Virus record (IMG/VR): IMGVR_UViG_3300025294_000020
Location: 1 to 32,721 of that record
Origin: a virus
DNA: 32,721 bases
Strand: one strand, 5' to 3'
Both the position numbers and the translations under genes were made by a program. Below the pieces are notes generated by a model. That model saw nothing but the letters and a program-made list of their open reading frames with translations, made no database searches and was not told where the DNA came from. The first letter of the stretch is position 1; each line of letters starts with the position of its first letter. Of this stretch, positions 14,203 through 20,660 are shown in pieces.

Positions 14203-14685
14203 ATGGCGTGGGGACAATGTGAGCTGTTTCCAAAAGCAACTCAAGAGGAAGTCGAACGCACTAAGTTCCTTCTCGAAAAATATACAGATATGATCATGCT
14301 GATGCGTGATTATGAGCAGTTTGAGAAGGAGCTGGCGCAGGTGGCCATCGATGGGGAGGCTGCTCGCCAGATAGATGAAGATGACTTGCATGCAGATAAA
14401 ACGGCAAATGCCGTAATTCTTAATGAAAAGCAGAAATGGGTGTACAAGCAGTATAAATTTTATACTGATATGCTAGCGCGTGGATTCAGACTGATACGTG
14501 ATGAAGAAGTTAAGAAGGCAATAGACTACAGATATTTTCAAGGATTTAGTCGAAAAGAGACAATACTGTTTTTTAGACATGGATTGAGTAACAGCACGAT
14601 TGATCGACGTTTGGAAGATGGAATCGAATCGATAGCAAACACAATAAAGTTAATTGGATTCTTTGAAAGGAGGGCAGAGTATTAG
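14203..14685 (+). CDS. Probable phage late-gene transcription regulator
   Basis: 160 residues from ATG 14203, which has GAGGGG seven bases upstream; ATG 14197 and TTG 14188 are alternatives. The N-terminal half is helical coiled coil (RTKFLLEKYTDMIMLMRDYE). The C-terminal half has a helix-turn-helix (AIDYRYFQGFSRKETILFF, GLSNSTIDRRLEDGIESIAN) like those of ArpU/RinA-type late regulators. It is the last gene before the accessory block and should act on promoters of the packaging and head genes, an inference from position and fold. Confidence 0.65.
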   Translation: MAWGQCELFPKATQEEVERTKFLLEKYTDMIMLMRDYEQFEKELAQVAIDGEAARQIDEDDLHADKTANAVILNEKQKWVYKQYKFYTDMLARGFRLIRDEEVKKAIDYRYFQGFSRKETILFFRHGLSNSTIDRRLEDGIESIANTIKLIGFFERRAEY

Positions 14686-14715
14686 GGCGGTAAATTTGAT
14701 TAATACGAACTTCAC

Positions 14716-14744
14716 TTGACAAAATACATATAAAATTGTAATTT
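14716..14744 (+). promoter_or_regulatory. Candidate promoter of the acidic-tail/XRE-ImmA pair
   Basis: A perfect TTGACA (14716-14721) is followed after 17 bases by TAATTT, a weak -10. The region is very AT-rich. It lies 58 bases upstream of the GTG start at 14779 and would let the pair be expressed apart from the phage operons. Confidence 0.45.
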
Positions 14745-14778
14745 GGTTATATAAAATGAGGTTCGGGAGGCGGTTTGT

Positions 14779-15552
14779 GTGCTAGATATCTTTTCCATGA
14801 TTCCTAAGGAAGTGAATAAAAGTTTTGTTGAGTCTATATACTATAGTTTAGCAGAATATAAAGAGGACAAAAAGAAAACAGTAACAAACAATGGTACTCC
14901 TCATAGAGCCAGAGATTACATAAACACGGGACTTTCTGAAATTGCAGAGTTACACGGATTTACATGGGATCTAAGAAAAGTTGGATTTTTCGAATATATA
15001 TTCCTTCATCATACATCGACAAATACCGTATATCTATTTATAAGTGAGAACTCAATCGCAAAACTAAGAAGAGAATTATCTGATCGTAAGAGGCATCAGA
15101 AAAAAGATCATTATCTTGAAGGTTGGGCATTTTCAAATGATTCGTGGAGTTCTGAATCTGTAAGGTATCAATCTGGGGCGACAGTAATGAATTTTGAAGA
15201 CGCTGATATTTCTTACGTATCTGAAAAGTATGCAACACTACGTGACTTAAACACTGAATTAACATTAAACAAAACAGTAGAATTATGTGTTTTTGTTACT
15301 TTCAGAACAAAAAAATATGAGCTGGTCGAAGTAAGGGCTGTAATTCCTTCATCAACACTAGATGCTGAATATTTATTTACTGAAAATTGGAATGAATGGA
15401 TTCCTGTTTCATATGAAAACAGTGAGAATGATGACAATGTTCTTGTAGATGAAGATGACTTTGAATTAGAGCTACAAAGTGGAATCTTAGATGATGATTA
15501 CGACTATGACTTGGATATAGATGATGATTCTTGGTCAGAATCTGAAAGTTAG
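14779..15552 (+). CDS. Acidic-tail protein, partner of XRE-ImmA protein
   Basis: 257 residues from GTG behind GGGAGG. An N-terminal folded region of about 200 residues (FVESIYYSLAEYKEDKKK, FFEYIFLHHTSTNTVYLF, ELSDRKRHQKKDHYLEGWAF) is followed by a tail of almost pure Asp/Glu (DDDYDYDLDIDDDSW). It has no transmembrane segment or nuclease motif I can name. It is 33 bases upstream of the XRE-ImmA gene, and both are more AT-rich than neighbouring phage genes, suggesting a moron gained as a unit. The XRE-ImmA neighbour suggests control of, or by, this protein. Confidence 0.8.
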   Translation: MLDIFSMIPKEVNKSFVESIYYSLAEYKEDKKKTVTNNGTPHRARDYINTGLSEIAELHGFTWDLRKVGFFEYIFLHHTSTNTVYLFISENSIAKLRRELSDRKRHQKKDHYLEGWAFSNDSWSSESVRYQSGATVMNFEDADISYVSEKYATLRDLNTELTLNKTVELCVFVTFRTKKYELVEVRAVIPSSTLDAEYLFTENWNEWIPVSYENSENDDNVLVDEDDFELELQSGILDDDYDYDLDIDDDSWSESES

Positions 15553-15585
15553 TCTTAGGGTGATTCAAACAAGGAGAGAATAAAT

Positions 15586-16746
15586 ATGAGCACTAAAAAA
15601 TTTAATCCAAACAGGCTGAAATCTGCGCGTTTATTTGAGGGCTTCACTATAGAGAAATTAGCCCAATCTATTGGTGTTAGTAAACAAGCGGTTTCTTTGT
15701 TTGAAAAAGGAGAGACAACGCCAAAATTAGAAACTCTGATGAGGATAATAAATGTTCTACAATTCCCTAAGGAGTTTTTTTTCAGTGATGATGATGATAC
15801 TTTAGAAGTAGGAAATGTATATTTCAGATCTCAACTGACGACAAACAGAATGGCTAAATCCTCACAGGAAGAGAAAATAAAGGTCATACTAAAATGCCAT
15901 TATCACCTTGATAAATACGTTAAGTTCCCCAGATTAAACCTACCCGTTTTGGAAGAAAACGATTGGGATAATTTGAGTGCTGACGAAATAGAACTTATTA
16001 GCATGAGAGTACGGGAGTTTTGGGGGTTAGGTTTAGAGCCAATCCCCAATTTAGTTAATGTTTTGGAGAAAAACGGAATAATTGTAGTTGCTCTAGATAC
16101 TAATGATGAAAAAATTGATGCATATTCTAAAAGGGTCGTTTTTAATGGGCAGGAAAAATACTGTGTTGTATTAGATGAATCTAAAAAGTCAGCTGCTAGA
16201 AGGCAATTTAATGCTGCTCATGAATTGGGACACATATTAATACATGAAGCAATGGGAATAGAAGTATCTGAATTAACTAAGGAACAATATCGAGTAATGG
16301 AAGAACAGGCTAATTTATTTGCAGCATCATTTTTGTTACCAAGAGAGGCATTTCTTAATGACCTTATATATCCGATTGATCTAAATGCTTATATCGAGTT
16401 GAAGAAGAAATGGAAAGTGTCAATTGCTGCCATGATTGTTAGAGCCTATAAGTTAGGAGCTATCAATCAAAATCAATATCAATATTTAATGCGAAAAATG
16501 AGTGCTAAAGGGTACCGTACCAAAGAGCCTTTAGACAATGTGCTTCATATGAGCAAGCCAATTTTATTCCAGAAAGCAATTGATTTAATTATTACTAATA
16601 ATGTACTCACCCCTAATACACTTTTGAAAAAATTTACTTTATTCAATACAAAAGCTGAAGCTATTCTGGGTCTGAAAGCTGATTCCCTGCTTGAAAAGAA
16701 AAGTGATGATAATTTGTTTGATCTAAGTTTTAAACAAATTCGGTAA
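15586..16746 (+). CDS. XRE helix-turn-helix fused to ImmA/IrrE metallopeptidase
   Basis: 386 residues, ATG behind AAGGAGAG. Residues 10-62 are an XRE domain (RLKSARLFEGFTIEKLAQSI, VSKQAVSLFEKGETTPKLE). Residues 150-255 are the ImmA peptidase with HELGH at 212-216 and the downstream EEQANLFAASFLLP helix carrying the third ligand. Residues 260-386 are helical. This architecture (COG2856 type, like RosR/PrgU-class regulators) is common in mobile DNA beside toxins or stress genes, where the protease can release repression. It is a second, separate ImmA in the same phage. Confidence 0.9.
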   Translation: MSTKKFNPNRLKSARLFEGFTIEKLAQSIGVSKQAVSLFEKGETTPKLETLMRIINVLQFPKEFFFSDDDDTLEVGNVYFRSQLTTNRMAKSSQEEKIKVILKCHYHLDKYVKFPRLNLPVLEENDWDNLSADEIELISMRVREFWGLGLEPIPNLVNVLEKNGIIVVALDTNDEKIDAYSKRVVFNGQEKYCVVLDESKKSAARRQFNAAHELGHILIHEAMGIEVSELTKEQYRVMEEQANLFAASFLLPREAFLNDLIYPIDLNAYIELKKKWKVSIAAMIVRAYKLGAINQNQYQYLMRKMSAKGYRTKEPLDNVLHMSKPILFQKAIDLIITNNVLTPNTLLKKFTLFNTKAEAILGLKADSLLEKKSDDNLFDLSFKQIR

Positions 16747-16829
16747 CTGTATAAAAGTTGAAGAAAACATGGGACATTTCGGGATATCCTGATGACCACA
16801 TGACGAAAATACCATGGTAGTATGTAAAC

Positions 16830-16944
16830 ATGAAATTGCAGGCGAGAGTGACACGCACGGCTGCATATTGGCAGCATTCGAACCGTGGCGTACTTCTTCT
16901 CTAATGCTAAGAGGGGGACAAACCAACAACGGCTTGTCCCTTTT
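16830..16944 (+). ncRNA. Possible antisense RNA opposite a small membrane peptide gene
   Basis: A TGGTAGTAT element (extended -10, 16815-16823) stands before a structured stretch: CACGG...CCGTG enclosing GCTGC...GCAGC, then a terminator at 16915-16944. The predicted length is about 115 bases. It converges on the minus-strand peptide gene and would overlap the end of its transcript, as in type I antitoxins. Promoter and boundaries are weakly supported. Confidence 0.3.
16915..16944 (+). terminator. Terminator after the XRE-ImmA gene
   Basis: GGGACAA (16915-16921) pairs with TTGTCCC (16934-16940) and is followed by TTTT. It ends plus-strand transcription just before the stop codon of the convergent peptide gene. 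Confidence 0.7.
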
Positions 16945-16949
16945 ACTCA

Positions 16950-17063
16950 TTACTTCTTATTAGTAGCGTTTACAATTGCTGTCTTGTAGTTCAGCCAGTG
17001 CACCAGTACAACACAAACTGAAGGAATGGTGTTGGCACAAATAATTCCTAAGAGTGTATACAT
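16950..17063 (-). CDS. Small membrane peptide, candidate type I toxin
   Basis: 37 residues from the ATG at 17063, with AAAGGGGG about 9 bases upstream on the minus strand. The first 26 residues are hydrophobic (YTLLGIICANTIPSVCVVLV), then a short polar, lysine-ending tail (NATNKK), the shape of type I toxins. A plus-strand terminator is placed for a convergent antisense RNA. No family match can be claimed, and the two cysteines are unusual for known toxins. Confidence 0.5.
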   Translation of the reverse strand: MYTLLGIICANTIPSVCVVLVHWLNYKTAIVNATNKK

Positions 17064-17214
17064 TGTCGCTTTCCCCCTTTCGTCCTTACACACTAGAAGT
17101 CGGGTCAAATGATTAAAAAATTGCGAACCGATTACCAATGTGTCTTTTCGACCTCAAATATAGAGGGCTGTTCATCCTTGTGACAGGCTATATGAAAAAA
17201 GGGAGTAATTTTTT

Positions 17215-17420
17215 ATGTGCTTAAGCATTAAGGGCTTTAAACGGAGTTTTTGAGAGAATATCATTTTGACGTGGAAAACGAGGCGTTTGTAAAATGGTCT
17301 TGTTCCCTCTCTAGTTACAAAGTACGTAAAGATTTTAAGCAAAGAGCGAAGCAATTTTGCGGCGGCCGTTTGCGGACGCAATTGCTCGAACAGCACTTTT
17401 TGATTGAATTAACTTTATAA
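17215..17420 (+). pseudogene. Possible frameshifted small gene
   Basis: ATG 17215 has GGGAG nine bases upstream but stops after 12 codons at 17251-17253 (TTT TGA). From TTG 17250 the -1 frame is open for 56 codons to 17420 and reads sensibly (VENEAFVKWSCSLSSYKVRK, LRTQLLEQHFLIELTL). A T5 run sits at the join. It could be a single damaged gene, a programmed shift, or a short leader coupled to a second gene. A terminator follows at 17431. The upstream gap 17064-17214 otherwise shows nothing clear. Confidence 0.35.
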
Positions 17421-17430
17421 ATAAACCGAA

Positions 17431-17457
17431 GTCGCTCATTATTGGGCGGCTTTTTTT
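17431..17457 (+). terminator. Rho-independent terminator
   Basis: GTCGCTC pairs with GGGCGGC (three wobbles) around ATTATT, followed by seven T residues. Confidence 0.75.
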
Positions 17458-17473
17458 GTTGGAGGAATGCGCT

Positions 17474-17611
17474 GTGAAGATGAAAAAGAAGCGATTTAGA
17501 GATCCGCCGAAGCAGCCAGCCCGTTGCAAAGGATGTGTATGGGGCGACTGGACAGGAACGATACAGTTTTGTTCTCGACTCAGATGTTATAAAGATATAA
17601 AATCTCCCTAG
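17474..17611 (+). CDS. Small zinc-finger-like protein, 45 residues
   Basis: GTG start behind TTGGAGGA with an 8-base gap. After a basic proline-rich start (KKKRFRDPPKQPARC) come CKGCVWGDW and FCSRLRCYKD, a four-cysteine pattern (CxxC...C...C) suited to one zinc. Small cysteine-knuckle proteins of this sort are frequent in phage genomes; function unknown. Confidence 0.65.
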   Translation: MKMKKKRFRDPPKQPARCKGCVWGDWTGTIQFCSRLRCYKDIKSP

Positions 17612-17637
17612 AAAATCAATTCGAGGAGATTAGGTCT

Positions 17638-18054
17638 ATGATATTAAAACGGGATTATTTGACACCAGAAGAGACGTTACAGATCGGAGAGGAAACAATC
17701 GATGCTATCCTTGATAAGGCTTGCTTTGATTATAAGGTCGACGATCGTTTCTTCTTCAAAGACCAGCTCAACGAAATTTACACAATCGAGGGATTTGATT
17801 CGGCAGGGGATTATTGTCTATACGATGACGGGAAGATCGCTCCTGATGATAAGATTTACCCAATCTTTAGCACAGGTATGTTAATTGAACTTTTAGCTGA
17901 CCTCCACGCATTTAGTTTGAACTCATTTGGACATGGTTGGATATTGTTGTGGAATAATGAGATAGCTATCGAGAGCAAAGAAGAAGAGCAATTGCATGTT
18001 TTCTTGTGGAGGGCATTAGCTGAAATCGTTCAATCAGGAAAATATGTATGGTAG
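17638..18054 (+). CDS. Hypothetical phage protein, 138 residues
   Basis: ATG behind GAGGAGATTAGG. Soluble, acidic, mixed alpha/beta: LTPEETLQIGEETIDAILDK, RFFFKDQLNEIYTIEGFDSA, then GHGWILLWNNEIAIESKEEE and a C-terminal helix. No catalytic signature. It belongs to the accessory block between the candidate toxin locus and the exclusion-type genes. Confidence 0.75.
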   Translation: MILKRDYLTPEETLQIGEETIDAILDKACFDYKVDDRFFFKDQLNEIYTIEGFDSAGDYCLYDDGKIAPDDKIYPIFSTGMLIELLADLHAFSLNSFGHGWILLWNNEIAIESKEEEQLHVFLWRALAEIVQSGKYVW

Positions 18055-18164
18055 TCTTTTAACCTCAAATTGAACGAAAAACTTCGTAAAAGTAAGTCGA
18101 AAGTTGTAGGAGGAAATGCCTTCCTTGTGCCGAAATATGAAGTAGGATAGGGGAGGTATTCATA

Positions 18165-18902
18165 TTGAAGGAGTTCTTTGAGAAACACGTTACTAAGAAA
18201 GATTTAATTTATGTAATGCTATTAATAATCACTCTGCTTATCATTTCTCTGCTAAGGGGTCAATTGAATTCGAGTGAAGTGGTTAACGTTATTTCAATTG
18301 GGGCTGGTTTGACATCGATATTCTTAGCCATGGCTGCAATAGTTTATTCGTTTATTCAGTCAAGTGAAGCATCAAGACAAAACCATTCCGTGCAGGAAAC
18401 TTTGAATAAAATCACAGATAAAGTCGAAGAAGCTGTTCTAATAAAACAGGAGATTCTGTCATTTAAAGAGGATAGCCAGCAAAATAGCAATAATCTTGGG
18501 AAGCAGATTGAAGAACTAGCAAGGCAATTTGAGATAATATTTACCTTATCAAAATCTAAAGAAGTATCTCCGGCTGAAATTGTGAAAAATATCAACGAAC
18601 ATGAAGAAACGGTGAAAGACAAATTAAAGGAATTACAGGACAAAGTATATAAGCTAGAGGATTCATTTGAAGTAGATTTAGTGAACTATATTAATTTTTA
18701 TGTTGAAGATCAAGAGATATTTAACAGTACGGATTTCATTGAGTATCATAAAAATAAGAATGGTATGGGGTTCCATTATACTAAATTGAAAAAGGTTATT
18801 AAAAAGCTAATAAGTATGGGGATGTTAGAGGAATGTAGAGATGGAGAAGGTAAATTTGGGTATAGAAAGATAGGGCGTTTTGAAGTCTTAGAAAGAATTT
18901 GA
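18165..18902 (+). CDS. Membrane-anchored coiled-coil protein with winged-helix C-terminus
   Basis: 245 residues from TTG behind GGGGAGG with an 8-base gap. Two membrane helices lie near 13-30 (LIYVMLLIITLLIISLL) and 40-65 (VNVISIGAGLTSIFLAMAAI). Residues 70-165 are a long coiled coil rich in Lys/Glu. Residues 170-245 look like a winged helix (HYTKLKKVIKKLISMGMLEE, GYRKIGRFEVLERI). The design, inner-membrane anchor plus cytoplasmic DNA- or RNA-binding-like domain, suggests a sensor. It neighbours a SieB-like gene, so a role in exclusion of other phages is plausible but unproven. Confidence 0.8.
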   Translation: MKEFFEKHVTKKDLIYVMLLIITLLIISLLRGQLNSSEVVNVISIGAGLTSIFLAMAAIVYSFIQSSEASRQNHSVQETLNKITDKVEEAVLIKQEILSFKEDSQQNSNNLGKQIEELARQFEIIFTLSKSKEVSPAEIVKNINEHEETVKDKLKELQDKVYKLEDSFEVDLVNYINFYVEDQEIFNSTDFIEYHKNKNGMGFHYTKLKKVIKKLISMGMLEECRDGEGKFGYRKIGRFEVLERI

Positions 18903-18914
18903 GGAGAGCACCCA

Positions 18915-18939
18915 TTACGGGCTTTTTCTTTTCCCGTAA
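18915..18939 (+). terminator. Hairpin between two membrane-protein genes
   Basis: TTACGGG (18915-18921) and CCCGTAA (18933-18939) form a perfect 7-bp stem with a T-rich 11-base loop. An overlapping alternative, CCC/GGG into TTTTTC, would be a weak terminator. Termination here is uncertain. Confidence 0.4.
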
Positions 18940-18987
18940 AAGGGGAATCCTTCCTAGTGTCGAAGAATGATTTAGGAGGGCAAGACG

Positions 18988-19548
18988 ATGGAAGCAATCA
19001 TAACTAAAATTTTAGGAGTAGCTAAATATACTACCAAGTTTTTTGTTATTTTGGCCGTAGGTTCGGGGCTATTATTGTTCTTACCGAAGGAGTTCATTGA
19101 CAAACTAGGTGTGTTTAAATTTGTAACGGATAACAAGCAATATATTGGAATGACATTCCTTGTTTCTGGTGTTGTATCTATATCAAACACCATTACATTC
19201 ATTTATAAAAAATTCACTACAAAAATTAGAATGAAGAATGTACATCGTTCGCGTGAGAAACGTCTACATTCCCTTAATCCTAGGGAGAAGATGATCTTAT
19301 TGTACTACTTTGTTAATGGGACAAATACACAACTATTAGCTTTTAATGACGGGACAGTGAGGGAATTAGAAGGATATATGATAATACAAAGAACATCCCA
19401 AGTAAGCCAAGCTGGAATGAACTTTCCATATAATTTGAACCCATGGGCGAGAGAGTATCTTAATGAACATCCAGAACTGCTGGATATAGACGAGGAAGAA
19501 GCAGTTTTGATCAAGCGTGAATTAGAAAGGGATAGTTGGCCGTGGTGA
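18988..19548 (+). CDS. Superinfection exclusion protein B (SieB)-like membrane protein
   Basis: 186 residues, ATG behind TTAGGAGGGC. Two membrane segments, near 17-33 (KFFVILAVGSGLLLFLP) and 52-74 (YIGMTFLVSGVVSISNTITF), are followed by a basic stretch and a cytoplasmic domain (LHSLNPREKMILLYYFVNG) ending with LNPWAREYLNEHPELLD. This layout is that of SieB-like proteins found in phages of Firmicutes and Proteobacteria, which stop growth of superinfecting phages. The family call rests on topology and remembered sequence pattern. It has its own terminator. Confidence 0.7.
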   Translation: MEAIITKILGVAKYTTKFFVILAVGSGLLLFLPKEFIDKLGVFKFVTDNKQYIGMTFLVSGVVSISNTITFIYKKFTTKIRMKNVHRSREKRLHSLNPREKMILLYYFVNGTNTQLLAFNDGTVRELEGYMIIQRTSQVSQAGMNFPYNLNPWAREYLNEHPELLDIDEEEAVLIKRELERDSWPW

Positions 19549-19578
19549 AGTTATAAAATTAACTTAACACTAAGAATC

Positions 19579-19607
19579 AGCACCTGAATATATATGGGTG
19601 CTTTTTT
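19579..19607 (+). terminator. Rho-independent terminator after the SieB-like gene
   Basis: AGCACC (19579-19584) pairs with GGTGCT (19597-19602) and continues into a run of six T. Confidence 0.8.
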
Positions 19608-19683
19608 GCTATAAAACAAAGAAATAAAGGAAATAAAGGCAGATTTAAGGGGAGCATGTTCTAGTGCTTCCGATTGCCGGAAC

Positions 19684-19776
19684 ATGAACAGAAAACGTCG
19701 TGGCGGTACCGTAGAATCGCTCTACGAGCGTGTTATGGATGCACATATAGGAAACCAACTCAACTCAAAAATATAG
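19684..19776 (+). CDS. Possible 30-residue peptide
   Basis: The frame starts at ATG 19684 in the downstream arm of a CATGTTC/GAACATG stem (19655-19661 with 19680-19686). The product is basic at the start (NRKRRGGTVESLYERVMDAH) and polar after. A hairpin, ATAGCACA/TGTGCTAT, overlaps the stop codon. The ribosome site is weak, so coding status is uncertain. The gap 19608-20124 is otherwise explained only by the tRNA-like pieces and the ORF below. Confidence 0.35.
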   Translation: MNRKRRGGTVESLYERVMDAHIGNQLNSKI

Positions 19777-19812
19777 CACAGGAAAACTCTTTGTGCTATT
19801 CTAGTAAAAAAC

Positions 19813-20019
19813 ATGTGTGCCACCGGTATAGGTTCGATTCCTATGCTCTCCGGATTTTTAACTCATCTCACAACCAATTGGTTCCTAGGAAGCTTGGTTT
19901 CAGGGCTTATAGGAGCTGCTTTGGGTGACTGGTTCACTTCTTTGAAACAGAAAGGATTGATGTCGATGAGTACAATCATTATCTCGCTGTCCCTGGTGGC
20001 TTGCGGAGAGTTGGTGTAA
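19813..20019 (+). CDS. Possible small membrane peptide lying between tRNA-like halves
   Basis: A 68-codon frame with no ribosome site at ATG 19813 or ATG 19843; only ATG 19960/19966 has AAAGG upstream. The central part (TTNWFLGSLVSGLIGAALGD) reads like a glycine-zipper membrane helix, followed by WFTSLKQKGL. The frame overlaps both tRNA-like pieces. It may be a remnant or a real peptide read by coupling. Confidence 0.3.
   Translation: MCATGIGSIPMLSGFLTHLTTNWFLGSLVSGLIGAALGDWFTSLKQKGLMSMSTIIISLSLVACGELV
19828..19852 (+). other. tRNA-like 3' half (T-arm and acceptor strand)
   Basis: ATAGG-TTCGATT-CCTAT is a perfect T-arm with the invariant TTCGA loop; it is directly followed by GCTCTCC and G as acceptor 3' strand and discriminator. 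No CCA is encoded and no proper 5' half lies within normal distance upstream. The acceptor is complementary to GGAGAGT at 20005-20011 downstream and also to GGGGAGC at 19649-19655 upstream. Confidence 0.6.
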
Positions 20020-20048
20020 TGGTAGCACGGGTTTTCATAGCTAAGACC
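20005..20048 (+). other. tRNA-like 5' half (acceptor, D-arm, anticodon arm)
   Basis: GGAGAGT is an acceptor 5' strand; TG are positions 8-9; GTGT-AATGGTA-GCAC is a perfect D-arm with the GG of the D-loop; then GGTTTT-CATAGCT-AAGACC forms an anticodon-like hairpin that is two bases too long, containing TTCATA. No T-arm follows; instead there is GGGGCAGCCCC and a terminator. The acceptor matches the 3' half at 19845-19851, giving six Watson-Crick pairs and one G-U. Confidence 0.6.
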
Positions 20049-20073
20049 TAGGGGCAGCCCCAAAAAATCTTTA

Positions 20074-20101
20074 AGTCATCTCATGAGAGATGGCTTTTTT
20101 T
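20074..20101 (+). terminator. Rho-independent terminator
   Basis: AGTCATCTC and GAGATGGCT form a 9-bp stem with an ATGA loop, followed by seven T residues. It ends transcription through the tRNA-like region before the ParB-like gene. Confidence 0.85.
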
Positions 20102-20124
20102 ATTGTAAATAGGGGGTATTAATC

Positions 20125-20658
20125 GTGGAAATAAGAGTATTACCGATAGATAAAATCAAAGCAGCAGCCTACAATCCTCGTGTCGACCTGCAGCCAGGCG
20201 ATCCAGAATACGAAAAGCTGCGCCGCAGTATTGAGGAGTTCGGATACATTGACCCGATCGTCTGGAATGAGCGGACTGGAAATATGGTCGGCGGTCATCA
20301 GCGGTACAAGATCCTTGTCAACGAGCTGGGTCGCGAAGAGGTAGAGGTATCGGTCGTTGACCTAGACGAGACACAGGAGCGGCTTCTAAACCTTACACTG
20401 AACAAGGTAGAAGGTCGATGGGATGATGAAGCACTGGCACGCCTTCTTGAAGAGCTCCAAGCAGAAGCAGCAGACCTTGGACTTACGGGCTTTGATGCCG
20501 ATGAAATAGAAAGCCTTATTGAAGAATTCACAGAGCCGCTAGAGGATCAGCTCGGCGACTTTGAGAATCGAGAACTGGATACGAATGAATTCGACGAATC
20601 CCAATTCGGGTGCAAATGCCCGCGTTGTGGATTCGTTTTTGATTCTGAGGGTGAGTAG
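20125..20658 (+). CDS. ParB/sulfiredoxin-fold nuclease-like protein with zinc ribbon
   Basis: 177 residues from GTG behind GGGGG. Residues 1-90 show the ParB N-terminal pattern: VLPIDKIKAAAYNPR, LRRSIEEFGYIDPIVW and the box MVGGHQRYKIL. The C-terminus carries CKCPRCGFVF, half of a zinc ribbon. In phages this domain is typically next to a DNA methyltransferase, as here, where it lies two bases upstream. It may target or assist modification; partition is unlikely because no ParA is present. Confidence 0.85.
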   Translation: MEIRVLPIDKIKAAAYNPRVDLQPGDPEYEKLRRSIEEFGYIDPIVWNERTGNMVGGHQRYKILVNELGREEVEVSVVDLDETQERLLNLTLNKVEGRWDDEALARLLEELQAEAADLGLTGFDADEIESLIEEFTEPLEDQLGDFENRELDTNEFDESQFGCKCPRCGFVFDSEGE

Positions 20659-20660
20659 AT

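Noticed and set aside
19649-19852. tmRNA-like or intron-containing tRNA starting at GGGGAGC
   Set aside because: The 5' part lacks a D-arm or tmRNA D-loop, there is no tag reading frame ending as expected, and no group I intron core pairings were found. The pairing of GGGGAGC with the acceptor strand may be chance.
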